Assembly (NCBI GenBank): GCA_938018155.1 | Contig: CALIIG010000298.1 | Coordinates: forward strand, 1 to 22,644 | From: an uncultured Prevotella sp. | Lineage (GTDB): Bacteria > Bacteroidota > Bacteroidia > Bacteroidales > Bacteroidaceae | Direction of reading: 5' to 3' | DNA length: 22,644 bases | In this document: positions 15,374 to 22,644 of the stretch, one piece after another | Layout of the letters: each line of letters opens with the position of its first letter | Numbering within the stretch: the stretch's first letter is position 1 | Made by a program: the position numbers and the translations under genes | The notes under the pieces: generated by a model | The model's input: the letters and a program-made list of their open reading frames with translations, nothing else | Told to the model about the DNA's origin: nothing | Databases searched by the model: none

Positions 15374-16291
15374 ATGAGAAAACTGTTTACCTTATTCCTG
15401 TTAATCTCTGGCATACTAACTATCCCGGCACAGGAATTCGACACCCATTGGATATCAATTCATCAGCCTGACAGCCTTTCACACGTGTGGTTTCGTCGTA
15501 CTTATCTTTTTAACGGTCGCCCTCAAAAGGCTTCTATAACCTTTGCTACGACCGGATTGGTGAAAATTTATATCAACGAGTGTAATATCGGCACGGCTTC
15601 TTTCTATCCTCTAAGAGAAGAAAATAACAACGACCCCGTTGCTATTACGCTCGATGTATCACCTTATCTTCGTTCTGATAGCAATGTTATTGCAGCTGTT
15701 TACTCCCCTGCTTTTCCAGAAATCAACCATCGTCAACTGTCTGTAAGCTTTTATGGCACAGACGAAACAGGAACAGCATTTTGCAATACGAGCGATAACA
15801 GCTGGCTTTGTCGTCGTGCAAACAGCTCGTTAACATTGAACGGTGGCGAGATTATTGATGGACGGGCTCACAATACATCATGGAAAGCTGTTTGGTTTGA
15901 TACAGCATTATGGACCCATGCCGACAGTTTTAACGATACAAAGAATCTGCATCTTAAAACCTTTGAGAACGGATTTACAGCCCCTAAAATCAAGAAGATA
16001 CATACTTTTGAATGGTTTAACACCGATAATATGGGCATTTTCCAAGAATTTTATCCTGCCTTTCGCGGCTTTTTACGTCTCACATTGCGCGAAGCCAGAC
16101 GCGGAGAACGCATCAATTTCGGTAACATCCAATATATTTGTAGTGGTGAGATGGATGAGCAGGCGTTTCCTTTGTTCAATATTTCCAGCTATAGCACCAT
16201 CCATATCACTGGTGACAAAAACTTCAAACCGAAACAACTTACAACCTTAGAGGCAATAGAAATGGGACAAGAAGACTATTTCGATTTCTAA
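15374..16291 (+). CDS. Secreted protein resembling the non-catalytic N-terminal half of alpha-L-rhamnosidases
   Basis: 305 residues from the ATG at 15374. The frame is open 30 codons further upstream, but that part runs through the gyrB terminator, and the ATG at 15374 begins a clear signal peptide (MRKLFTLFLLISGILTIPAQ, cleavage likely near residue 20). The mature part looks like GH78-associated modules. First, WFRRTYLF...ASITFATTGLVKIYINECNIG, a beta-sandwich carbohydrate-binding type. Next, SFYGTDETG...TSDNSWLC....GGEIIDGRAHNTSWKAVWFDTALW, very like the rhamnosidase N-terminal domain. Last, RGFLRLTLREARRGERINFGNIQYICSGEMDEQ, like the next beta-domain. The (alpha/alpha)6 catalytic barrel that would follow is absent, and the protein stops at DYFDF. 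No enzymatic activity is evident, so glycan binding is an inference. The domain match rests on pattern recognition only. Confidence 0.75.
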   Translation: MRKLFTLFLLISGILTIPAQEFDTHWISIHQPDSLSHVWFRRTYLFNGRPQKASITFATTGLVKIYINECNIGTASFYPLREENNNDPVAITLDVSPYLRSDSNVIAAVYSPAFPEINHRQLSVSFYGTDETGTAFCNTSDNSWLCRRANSSLTLNGGEIIDGRAHNTSWKAVWFDTALWTHADSFNDTKNLHLKTFENGFTAPKIKKIHTFEWFNTDNMGIFQEFYPAFRGFLRLTLREARRGERINFGNIQYICSGEMDEQAFPLFNISSYSTIHITGDKNFKPKQLTTLEAIEMGQEDYFDF

Positions 16292-16323
16292 AACTTTGTA
16301 TCGGGACAAGAGGAAAAAATAAC

Positions 16324-16331
16324 TATCTTTG
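16324..16331 (+). promoter_or_regulatory. Likely -7 element of the AraC-type regulator gene
   Basis: TATCTTTG matches TAnnTTTG and lies 42 bases before the ATG. A TTTG occurs further upstream but at 25 nt spacing, outside the usual 19-21, so the -33 is uncertain. Confidence 0.5.
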
Positions 16332-16373
16332 CAGCAATATTAAAGGAAAACCGAAACAAAACTATACTGAGAT

Positions 16374-17249
16374 ATGAATAAAGAAATGGGAAATATCACT
16401 ATCGAGGGTATCAAGAAGTCTACACCATGCTGTTTTATTGACAATGATCTGGTACTTATTGATGACATTTCCACTTTTTCCATCTCCTCAAAGCCCTATT
16501 ACATGCGGTGTTTTCTCATCGTTATCTGTACACAAGGGCAGCTAAGTTATACCGTCGACACTATACAACAAACAGCCAATACCGACAACAGCATCATTGT
16601 CAGTGCAGGACAAGTCATTGATAAATGTACGGTCAGCACCAATTGCAAGGGTTTTGCCGTTCTTATTTCAGAACATTTTGTGCAAGAAGTTCTTACTGGT
16701 TTACGTGATCTCTCCATGGTTTTCCTATTCACCCGAACCCATCCTGTATTTACCTTAGGACCGTCAGAGATGAAAGGAATACGTAACTTTTATCACCTTT
16801 TGCGTCAGAAAGTATTCGAAGAATCACGTCGCTTCCGCCGCGATACCATCCGTCTGCTCCTTCAGGCATTCATTTATGATGCAGGAAGTATCTTCTGGGA
16901 CACCTTACAAGACAGTAAAAAACACAACACAAGGGGCGAAGATTTATTTGCGAAGTTTATACAATTGGTGCAGCGTAACTTCAAACGCGAACGCCGTGTA
17001 AGCTGGTATGCACTGCAAATGAATATATCATCGAAATATCTTGCCGAAACCATCAGGATGGTTAGCCACAAAACTCCCAACGACTGGATTAGCTATTATG
17101 TGATTCTCGAAATGCGCGTACTCTTAAGAAATTCCACTAAAAGCATTAAGGAAATTACCGATTTACTCAACTTTCCCAATCAGAGCTTCTTTGGAAAATA
17201 CTTTAAAGAGCATGTCGGTATGAGCCCTTCCGATTATCGAAAGGAATGA
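16374..17249 (+). CDS. AraC-family transcriptional regulator
   Basis: 291 residues. The C-terminal 100 or so form a double helix-turn-helix of the AraC/XylS type: RRVSWYALQMNISSKYLAETIRMVSHKTPNDWI is the first HTH and SIKEITDLLNFPNQSFFGKYFKEHVGMSPSDYRKE the second, including the F.KYFK..GMSP.DYR signature. The N-terminal 180 residues (ISSKPYYMRCFLIVICTQGQLSYTVDT, then IIVSAGQV) look like a cupin-type sensor domain, as in many Bacteroidetes regulators of this kind. The ligand and targets are unknown. It follows the secreted rhamnosidase-like gene by 82 bases on the same strand but has its own -7 box, so a functional link is possible but unproven. The start at 16374 is uncertain by a few codons (next ATG four codons on). 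Confidence 0.92.
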   Translation: MNKEMGNITIEGIKKSTPCCFIDNDLVLIDDISTFSISSKPYYMRCFLIVICTQGQLSYTVDTIQQTANTDNSIIVSAGQVIDKCTVSTNCKGFAVLISEHFVQEVLTGLRDLSMVFLFTRTHPVFTLGPSEMKGIRNFYHLLRQKVFEESRRFRRDTIRLLLQAFIYDAGSIFWDTLQDSKKHNTRGEDLFAKFIQLVQRNFKRERRVSWYALQMNISSKYLAETIRMVSHKTPNDWISYYVILEMRVLLRNSTKSIKEITDLLNFPNQSFFGKYFKEHVGMSPSDYRKE

Positions 17250-17253
17250 ATAA

Positions 17254-17329
17254 GGAGTTAAGGAGACTGGAGTTAAGGAGTTAAGACCATCGTTTCAAGA
17301 AGAAAGAACACAGAAATTAGGGAGTTAAG
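17254..17329 (+). repeat. Four copies of GGAGTTAAG in a short intergenic region
   Basis: GGAGTTAAG occurs at 17254-17262, 17269-17277, 17277-17285 (overlapping by one base) and 17321-17329. The last two copies continue as GGAGTTAAGACnnTCG. They lie between the convergent AraC-type and DUF3109 genes. No terminator hairpin is clear in this gap. Confidence 0.75.
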
Positions 17330-17403
17330 ACTGTCGGTTTACACCATAATTCATATGATTTTCGAAGAGCAAGAGGTAACATTTATTTGATTTTGACGCT
17401 TGT

Positions 17404-18027
17404 CTAAATCAGCCCTTCTGTCCTCAGCTTATCAGCTACACTACATAATTCTTCATACCATTCATGACCAAAGCGGCGAATTAACGGCTCTTCCAGAAAC
17501 TGATACAAGAGCATATCGAGTTTTTTGCCAAGGACAACTGCATCCCTACATATCTCCCATCTATGATAATTAATACCTGTAAGTCCGTTCGGGAAACGCT
17601 TTTCGCGAATAGGATACAATGCACAACTAATGGGTTTCTGCCATGATATATCGCCTTTACGGAAAGCACAGTCGAAAGCACACAGGCAACAGTTACTTAT
17701 AGTAGCCCCATCTGCTGCGTCCTCTATATCGTGATAGCAGGTAAATACGCAGTCACGCCCCCCGACAATACTGGTTACAAGGTCTCCTTCGGCATCAGAA
17801 TAAGCGACACCTTGCTTATCAATAACGCTTTGTGCCGAGGCAGAAAGGCCTTCCCAAACGCTTTCAACATATTCCTCCATTTGTCCAATCTCATCAAGAG
17901 TAACAGGTGCTCCGGCATCACCCTCAATACAACAACGCCCCTTGCACTTTGAAAGGTCACAACAAAACTTTTCTGTAAAAACATCAGGCGAGACCAAAAC
18001 GTCGCCCACTTGTATAATATGAAGCAT
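17404..18027 (-). CDS. Cysteine-rich DUF3109 family protein
   Basis: 207 residues matching the DUF3109 family as I know it from Bacteroidetes; function unknown. The most striking feature is 13 cysteines: Cys22, 23, 28, 32 and 33 in FCCDLSKCKGRCC; Cys93 and 97 in RDCVFTCYHD; Cys113, 114, 116 and 120 in NCCLCAFDC; plus Cys135 and Cys160. Such spacing suggests a metal site, either zinc or an iron-sulphur cluster, similar to the YkgJ/CxxCxxxCC group; this is inference. There is no signal peptide, so it is cytoplasmic. It begins 14 bases after the ung stop and is surely co-transcribed with it from the promoter at 18715-18746. Confidence 0.9.
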   Translation of the reverse strand: MLHIIQVGDVLVSPDVFTEKFCCDLSKCKGRCCIEGDAGAPVTLDEIGQMEEYVESVWEGLSASAQSVIDKQGVAYSDAEGDLVTSIVGGRDCVFTCYHDIEDAADGATISNCCLCAFDCAFRKGDISWQKPISCALYPIREKRFPNGLTGINYHRWEICRDAVVLGKKLDMLLYQFLEEPLIRRFGHEWYEELCSVADKLRTEGLI

Positions 18028-18041
18028 GCCGTAACAACTGA

Positions 18042-18707
18042 TTACCAGTGAATGGGTGTCACGCCCTCTCTTTCTAAATAGGCATTACACCTCGAAAACT
18101 GGTGCTGACCGAACCATCCTCCGCGGTTAGCTGAGAGCGGAGAAGGATGTACCGACTCCAATATAAGATTCTGCTGCTGGTCAATTAAAAATCGTTTGCT
18201 GCGTGCATAACTTCCCCATAGCATATAAACAATGCCCTTTCGATGGTCAGACAGTGCCTTAATGGCCGCATCAGTAAACTGGTTCCACCCCAGCTTTTGA
18301 TGACTGTTGGCTTCGTGTGCCCTTACGGTCAACGTGGCATTCAGAAGCAGAACGCCCTGTTTGCTCCAACGCGTAAGGTCTCCGTCTTGTGGTATCGGCG
18401 AACCTGAATCTTCGTGAATCTCCTTAAATATATTGACAAGAGAAGGCGGAATCATCGTACCGGCAGGCACCGAAAAGCTCAATCCCATCGCCTGACCAGG
18501 CTCATGATAAGGATCCTGGCCAATAATCACTACTTTTACCTTGTCAAAAGGGCACAGATTAAAGGCATTAAATATTTGCTTTCCTGGTGGAAAACACCGA
18601 TGGTTCTGATATTCCTGACGAACCGATTCTGCGAGATTAATGAAATATTGTTTCTCAAATTCTGCACCCAAATAGCGTCTCCAGCTATCTTCCATCTTAA
18701 CATCCAT
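18042..18707 (-). CDS. ung: Uracil-DNA glycosylase, family 1
   Basis: Removes uracil from DNA to start base-excision repair. At 221 residues it is normal for the family. The water-activating loop GQDPYH is at 63-68 with catalytic Asp65. The uracil-binding Asn123 lies in LLNATLTV, and the leucine-intercalation loop HPSPLSANRGGW begins with catalytic His187. The start MDVKMEDSWRRYL at 18707 resembles the start of Bacteroides Ung proteins; an internal ATG at 18695 is an alternative. The promoter lies so close that the mRNA would have only a few bases before the first ATG. The DUF3109 gene follows after 14 bases. Confidence 0.98.
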   Translation of the reverse strand: MDVKMEDSWRRYLGAEFEKQYFINLAESVRQEYQNHRCFPPGKQIFNAFNLCPFDKVKVVIIGQDPYHEPGQAMGLSFSVPAGTMIPPSLVNIFKEIHEDSGSPIPQDGDLTRWSKQGVLLLNATLTVRAHEANSHQKLGWNQFTDAAIKALSDHRKGIVYMLWGSYARSKRFLIDQQQNLILESVHPSPLSANRGGWFGQHQFSRCNAYLEREGVTPIHW

Positions 18708-18714
18708 ATACTTT

Positions 18715-18746
18715 CAAACTTAAAAACCCCTCTGTCAACAGTCAAA
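18715..18746 (-). promoter_or_regulatory. Bacteroidetes-type promoter of ung, overlapping the gpmI terminator
   Basis: On the minus strand TTTG (18743-18746) lies inside the loop of the gpmI terminator. After 20 nt comes TAAGTTTG (18715-18722), which begins in the T tract of that terminator. This is a complete consensus match. Confidence 0.7.
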
Positions 18747-18766
18747 AGAGATTGCGAACAGAGGGG
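18722..18766 (-). terminator. Rho-independent terminator of gpmI
   Basis: CCCCTCTGT (18758-18766 read on the minus strand) and ACAGAGGGG (18727-18735 read on the minus strand) form a perfect 9-bp stem around a 22-nt loop, followed by TTTTT. It lies about 70 bases past the gpmI stop. Confidence 0.85.
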
Positions 18767-18838
18767 AATCATTAAATATGCAGCCCTGAAAAGAACTTCA
18801 TTGGCAGTTTCCTGTCATTGCAAAGACTGCAATACATT

Positions 18839-20362
18839 TTATTTATTGTCCTCTATCAGGTCCTCCCCAGTCATGTCAGCAGGCTGCTCCAGCCCCATAA
18901 TGTGCAGGATAGAAGGTGCTACATCGGCCAGACGACCGTCCTTAACGGTTGCCGAATTGTTCGAAGTAACGTAGATAAAAGGAACGGGATTCAACGAGTG
19001 TGCGGTGTTAGGCGTGCCATCTTCATTAATAGCGTGGTCGGCATTACCGTGATCGGCAATGATAATAGCTTCGTAATCATTGGCCTTGGCAGCCTCAATT
19101 ACTTCCTTTACACAGTTGTCAACGGCCCAGACGGCCTTGGCAATGGCATGATAAACGCCCGTATGTCCCACCATATCACCATTGGCAAAGTTTACAACAA
19201 TAAAGTCATACTCTTGCGTATTTATTGCACCAATGAGCTTTTCCTTTACTTCCAATGCGCTCATTTCGGGCTTAAGGTCATATGTGGCAACTTTGGGAGA
19301 CGGCACAAGTATACGGTCTTCGTTCTTAAAAGGCTCTTCACGGCCTCCGTTAAAGAAGAAGGTTACATGGGCATATTTTTCTGTTTCAGCCGTATGCAAC
19401 TGCTTTTTACCCATCCTTGACAGATATTCTCCCAGCGTGTCCTGCACGTTTTCCTTCGGGAATAAGATATGAACGCCCTTAAAATCAGCATCATATGGCG
19501 TCATACAATAATATTGCAGGTTCTTGATGGTGTGCATGCCTTCTTCAGGCATATCCTGCTGAGTGAGCACCTGTGTAAGCTCTCTGGCGCGGTCGTTGCG
19601 GAAGTTGATGAAGATAATAACATCGCCTTCCTGAATGGTTCCGTCAACAGTTGAGTTATTAATAGCCTTCACAAACTCGTCAGTAACGCCGTCGGCATAG
19701 CTCTCCTCCATAGCCTTTACCATGTCGGCAGCCTGTTTCCCCTTGCCCTCTACGAGCAAATCGTAAGCCTCTTTTACACGATTCCATCGCTTGTCACGGT
19801 CCATCGCATAGAAACGTCCAATAATACTTGCAACACTTGCACCATTTTCTTTGCATACCTTTTCAACGTCAGCAATGAACCCTTTTCCACTCTTCGGGTC
19901 GGTATCACGCCCGTCCATGAAGCAGTGTACGAAAACATTCTTCAGCCCGTACTCCCTGCCTATTTCAAGAAGCTTAAACATATGGTCCAACGAAGAGTGC
20001 ACACCGCCGGTAGAGGTAAGGCCCATGATATGCAATTTCTTGCCTGTTTTCTGTGCATAGCTGTAGGCATTTATTATCTCTTTGTTCTTTAAGATGTCGC
20101 CAGTCTGACAGGCTTTATTAATCTTTACAAGGTCCTGATATACGATACGGCCCGCACCGATGTTGAGATGGCCCACTTCCGAGTTACCCATCTGGCCGGC
20201 AGGCAGACCCACATCTTCGCCACACGCCATCAGTTGTGAATGTGGACTGGTTGCGTTTAGCAGATCGAGATATGGGGTTGGCGTATTATAGATCACATCA
20301 CCTTTGTCATGTTTTCCGATTCCCCATCCGTCGAGAATCATCAATAAAGCTTTTTTTGCCAT
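18839..20362 (-). CDS. gpmI: 2,3-bisphosphoglycerate-independent phosphoglycerate mutase
   Basis: Interconverts 3- and 2-phosphoglycerate in glycolysis without a bisphosphoglycerate cofactor, using two metal ions (usually Mn2+); cytoplasmic. At 507 residues it is normal for the family. It belongs to the alkaline-phosphatase superfamily. ILDGWG (9-14) supplies a metal ligand Asp, and [17 protein letters not shown] contains the phosphorylated Ser61. [26 protein letters not shown] and the C-terminal metal motif [12 protein letters not shown] are all present, as is [11 protein letters not shown]. The start [14 protein letters not shown] is unambiguous. A complete promoter lies at 20399-20430 and a terminator follows, so it is probably monocistronic. 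Confidence 0.98.
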   Translation of the reverse strand: MAKKALLMILDGWGIGKHDKGDVIYNTPTPYLDLLNATSPHSQLMACGEDVGLPAGQMGNSEVGHLNIGAGRIVYQDLVKINKACQTGDILKNKEIINAYSYAQKTGKKLHIMGLTSTGGVHSSLDHMFKLLEIGREYGLKNVFVHCFMDGRDTDPKSGKGFIADVEKVCKENGASVASIIGRFYAMDRDKRWNRVKEAYDLLVEGKGKQAADMVKAMEESYADGVTDEFVKAINNSTVDGTIQEGDVIIFINFRNDRARELTQVLTQQDMPEEGMHTIKNLQYYCMTPYDADFKGVHILFPKENVQDTLGEYLSRMGKKQLHTAETEKYAHVTFFFNGGREEPFKNEDRILVPSPKVATYDLKPEMSALEVKEKLIGAINTQEYDFIVVNFANGDMVGHTGVYHAIAKAVWAVDNCVKEVIEAAKANDYEAIIIADHGNADHAINEDGTPNTAHSLNPVPFIYVTSNNSATVKDGRLADVAPSILHIMGLEQPADMTGEDLIEDNK

Positions 20363-20398
20363 AATATTACGTTTTTAGATGTTTGTTGTTATGATATG

Positions 20399-20430
20399 CA
20401 AAGTTACTATCTTTTCACTTATTGCACAAA
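20399..20430 (-). promoter_or_regulatory. Bacteroidetes-type promoter of gpmI
   Basis: On the minus strand TTTG (20427-20430), then 20 nt, then TAACTTTG (20399-20406). The -7 box is identical to that of gapA. It lies between the stop of the SGNH hydrolase gene and the gpmI start, with a leader of about 33 nt. Confidence 0.78.
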
Positions 20431-20443
20431 TTACATTCTGATA

Positions 20444-21670
20444 TTATTGTTTCATAAAGAAGTCGGCGGCATACCTGCCCATCTCTTTGTACCCTTCAGC
20501 ATTAGGATGAAGACAGTCTTTCAGATGCCATTGGGGCTGCAATGCCAGCTTATCGGCCGAATCACGCATCAGTTTATCAAAGTCGAGATAGCCGTCAGCA
20601 ATCCGCTGTGTGCGCACCCACTCGTTTACAATGCGGCGGCACATTTCGTGCTTTACGCTGTAATAGGCCGACCCTTTCATCGGTGTTATCGTGGCAAGCC
20701 ATACACGAAGGTTTGCCTTACGGCTTTTTTCTATCATCAATTTATATGCTTCTATGAGCCTTTTGGCCATCGAAAGCGAGGCGTCTGTAGTGCCAATATC
20801 GTTAATTCCTTCAAAAATAATCACATCGGTTACGCCATGTTGTCCGAGAATATCGCGGTCAAAGCGATTAATGGCAGCCTCTCCCAGCCCCACACTAAGC
20901 ACGCGATTGTTCCCGATACCAAGGTTAAGTACACCATATTCGTGTTTCTTGCCGTCGCGACGCTGCTGTTCACGACCGTAAACCTCGTTTAAATAAAAGC
21001 TCATTTCGTCTGGCCAGCGGTCTTGCCGGTTGGTTGTTGAGCCTTTTCCATCGGTAATACTGTTCCCCAATATGGCAAATGTGCGCACATCGGCAGCATA
21101 TACTTCTATGGCGGCTATGTTGAACCACTTTTCATATTTAAACGCACGCGCAAAATCAGTCTGCGGTACTGTAACACCCTTCATGATATACGACGTGGTT
21201 CGCGATCCCATGTGCACCGTGGGAATACGGGGTGCACGCTCATAGTTTATTGTAATAGCCAGCAACTCGCCAGCTTTTAAAGGAAAGCGTTCGCCATCCG
21301 AATAAACCGACTTGCCGGCGTCAATTGTCACCCTTTCCTGACCATTGAAGTGCAGATAATGCGCACTTGGGACGTCAATACGACAAGAATCGAGAGCATG
21401 AGCAATATATACTGACTTAATTACTACAGGAGTTTTTGAAAATATATCCGACAGCTGGAGCCTTAAAATATCTCCTCCTGCCGATACCTTTACAATCTGG
21501 CGCACCGACCTGTCAGACATATCGTTGTTATAAGGCATAAAGGCACGCGTTGGCGTTTGCATGGCCGTAGCCCATGTTCCCGTCCAATGGCCAATGATGT
21601 TATCGTGCTGCCGGGCTTTTACACTGGCAACAAGGGCCAGCATATAAAGCATAATTAAAAGTTTCTTCAT
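20444..21670 (-). CDS. Secreted SGNH/GDSL hydrolase
   Basis: 408 residues with a signal peptide (MKKLLIMLYMLALVASVKA, cleavage near 19), so it is exported to the periplasm or cell surface. The region 25-190 begins HWTGTWATAMQTP and is a beta-rich N-terminal part common in this subgroup. The SGNH domain follows with all four blocks: GNSITDG (block I, nucleophile Ser204), GIGNNR (block II, Gly252), GINDIG (block III, Asn290) and DCLHPNAEGY (block V, Asp385 and His388). The catalytic set is intact, so it should be an active esterase, plausibly removing acetyl groups from a polysaccharide; the substrate cannot be told from sequence. It has a -7 box at 21701-21708. No clear terminator separates it from gpmI, so some read-through is possible. 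Confidence 0.92.
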   Translation of the reverse strand: MKKLLIMLYMLALVASVKARQHDNIIGHWTGTWATAMQTPTRAFMPYNNDMSDRSVRQIVKVSAGGDILRLQLSDIFSKTPVVIKSVYIAHALDSCRIDVPSAHYLHFNGQERVTIDAGKSVYSDGERFPLKAGELLAITINYERAPRIPTVHMGSRTTSYIMKGVTVPQTDFARAFKYEKWFNIAAIEVYAADVRTFAILGNSITDGKGSTTNRQDRWPDEMSFYLNEVYGREQQRRDGKKHEYGVLNLGIGNNRVLSVGLGEAAINRFDRDILGQHGVTDVIIFEGINDIGTTDASLSMAKRLIEAYKLMIEKSRKANLRVWLATITPMKGSAYYSVKHEMCRRIVNEWVRTQRIADGYLDFDKLMRDSADKLALQPQWHLKDCLHPNAEGYKEMGRYAADFFMKQ

Positions 21671-21700
21671 GTGTTGTTATCCTGAATTTATATCCTCCTG

Positions 21701-21708
21701 CAAAGTTA
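21701..21708 (-). promoter_or_regulatory. Likely -7 element of the SGNH hydrolase gene
   Basis: TAACTTTG on the minus strand, identical to the boxes of gapA and gpmI, lies 30 bases before the ATG at 21670. No TTTG is found at the usual -33 distance. Confidence 0.5.
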
Positions 21709-21748
21709 GGGAAATAAGCCTAATGACGGCTTTACGATGTGTTTAAGA

Positions 21749-21777
21749 AAGGTGAAAGGCACATTCCGTCTCACCTT
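21749..21777 (-). terminator. Possible weak terminator after the RNA methyltransferase gene
   Basis: AAGGTGA and TCACCTT (21749-21755 and 21771-21777) form 7-bp arms about 20 bases past the stop at 21798. The tail is only weakly T-rich on the minus strand (TCTT). Confidence 0.4.
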
Positions 21778-21797
21778 ATTATTTCTTCGTGTGTTCT

Positions 21798-22604
21798 TTA
21801 CGGCGCGGGTTTGCACAGTTCCCAAAAGGCAACGGCCGCCGCTGCAGCCACATTGAGCGAGTCGACGCCGTGTTTCATCGGTATTCTGGCCACATAATCG
21901 CACGTGGTAATGATGTTGTGGGAAAGCCCGTCGCCCTCTGTTCCCATCACAATAGCCAAACGGGGTTCTGCCTTCAGGGCAGCGTTGTCAAGCAATACCG
22001 ACCTGTCAGTAAGAGCCATAGCCACTGTTTTAAAACCCTGCTGGCGCAAACTCTCCACAGGTTTGTCAATCCACGTCCATGGAACAAGAAATACCGAACC
22101 CATCGATACCCTGATGGCGCGGCGGTTTAACGGGTCGCACGTATCGCGTGTAAGCAATACACCGTCAATGCCCAGGGCGGCAGCGGCTCTGAAAATAGCA
22201 CCAATGTTGGTCGTATCGGTCACGGCATCTATTACTACTACGCGCGAAGCGTCCTTACAAACAGCCTCAACTGCAGGTAAAACCTTACGTCGCATGGCAC
22301 ACAATACGCCACGCGTGAGCGTATAGCCCGTCAGCTTTGCCAGCACTTCACGCTTGCCTGTATACACGGGAATATCACCACAGGCCGCAATAACGGCCGA
22401 AGCGTCGCCGTCAATATGCCGTTCTTCACACAACAGCGAAACGGGTTCGTACCCTGCCTGCAACGCAACGGCAATAACCTTCGGGCTTTCTGCTACAAAC
22501 AATCCGCAATCAACGTGCAGCTTGTTGCGGAGCTGTGGCTCGGTCATACGACAGTAAGGCTCAAGCCCGGCATCGTCGAGTGATGTAATATGTATACAAT
22601 TCAT
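21798..22604 (-). CDS. SpoU/TrmH-family RNA methyltransferase
   Basis: A 268-residue SPOUT-superfamily 2'-O-methyltransferase. The C-terminal trefoil-knot domain has motif 1 (TDTTNIGAIFRAAAALGIDGV), motif 2 (AIVMGTEGDGLS) and motif 3 (IPMKHGVDSLNVAAAAAV); together they form the AdoMet-binding knot, with the catalytic Arg in IGAIFRAA. The N-terminal 100 residues (RNKLHVDCGLFVAESPKVIAVALQAGYEP) resemble the substrate-binding domain of RlmB-like enzymes. The substrate (rRNA or tRNA position) cannot be assigned; Bacteroidetes usually carry several paralogues. The start at 22604 (MNCIHITSLDD) is followed by a coherent protein; the promoter would lie at or beyond the window edge. Confidence 0.93.
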   Translation of the reverse strand: MNCIHITSLDDAGLEPYCRMTEPQLRNKLHVDCGLFVAESPKVIAVALQAGYEPVSLLCEERHIDGDASAVIAACGDIPVYTGKREVLAKLTGYTLTRGVLCAMRRKVLPAVEAVCKDASRVVVIDAVTDTTNIGAIFRAAAALGIDGVLLTRDTCDPLNRRAIRVSMGSVFLVPWTWIDKPVESLRQQGFKTVAMALTDRSVLLDNAALKAEPRLAIVMGTEGDGLSHNIITTCDYVARIPMKHGVDSLNVAAAAAVAFWELCKPAP

Positions 22605-22644
22605 GAGTTGTTCCTGTCATTAGCAAATAAGAAAAAGAGGCCCT

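Noticed and set aside
17254..17329. GGAGTTAAG copies as a CRISPR array
   Set aside because: The repeats are 9 bases long, irregularly spaced and partly overlapping, with no cas gene in the window.
18414..18974. Plus-strand open frame of 186 codons across the ung start and the gpmI end
   Set aside because: It crosses two well-supported minus-strand genes and the terminator and promoter between them; there is no recognisable protein.
20396..20992. Plus-strand open frame of 198 codons
   Set aside because: It is antisense to the SGNH hydrolase, whose catalytic blocks lie in the other strand, and its protein shows no domain pattern.

Overview
The window looks like chromosomal DNA of a Bacteroidales bacterium, most likely Prevotella or a close relative. 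Three things support this. The start regions are A-rich and lack a strong Shine-Dalgarno. Many upstream regions carry the Bacteroidetes promoter form TTTG-(19-21 nt)-TAnnTTTG. The gene order ftsZ, yqeY, recO, tRNA-Glu, rpsT, gyrB, and the protein sequences themselves, have a Bacteroidales character. I could run no database search, so the genus is an inference. Almost all genes are housekeeping. I see no mobile element, CRISPR array, phage gene or defence island.

Layout. 1-4000 is minus strand: a glycogen debranching enzyme cut by the left edge, miaA (tRNA isopentenylation) and gapA (glycolysis). mscL (mechanosensitive channel) follows on the plus strand at 4097-4522. Next comes a 462-base gene-free stretch with a 22-base tandem duplication, a terminator and a cluster of GC-rich inverted repeats. 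4985-11695 is a plus-strand division and wall operon, murG-murC-ftsQ-ftsA-ftsZ, followed by a GatB/YqeY-type gene. The usual upstream dcw genes (murD, ftsW and so on) are missing and the hairpin-rich stretch lies at that breakpoint. recO converges on this block. tRNA-Glu(UUC) and rpsT are probably transcribed together, and gyrB follows with its own promoter and terminator.

15374-17249 holds the least standard genes: a small secreted protein resembling the non-catalytic front half of an alpha-L-rhamnosidase, and an AraC-type regulator. 17250-22604 is minus strand: a Cys-rich DUF3109 protein and ung (one operon), gpmI (glycolysis), a secreted SGNH hydrolase, and a SpoU/TrmH-type RNA methyltransferase.

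How the genes work together: murG and murC act in peptidoglycan precursor synthesis, while ftsQ/A/Z build the divisome. gapA and gpmI are two glycolytic steps with very similar promoters. The debranching enzyme feeds glucose from glycogen into the same pathway. gyrB, recO and ung serve DNA topology and repair. No clearly new system was found. The best leads are the truncated rhamnosidase-like secreted protein, the hairpin cluster before murG, and a terminator-promoter overlap between gpmI and ung.
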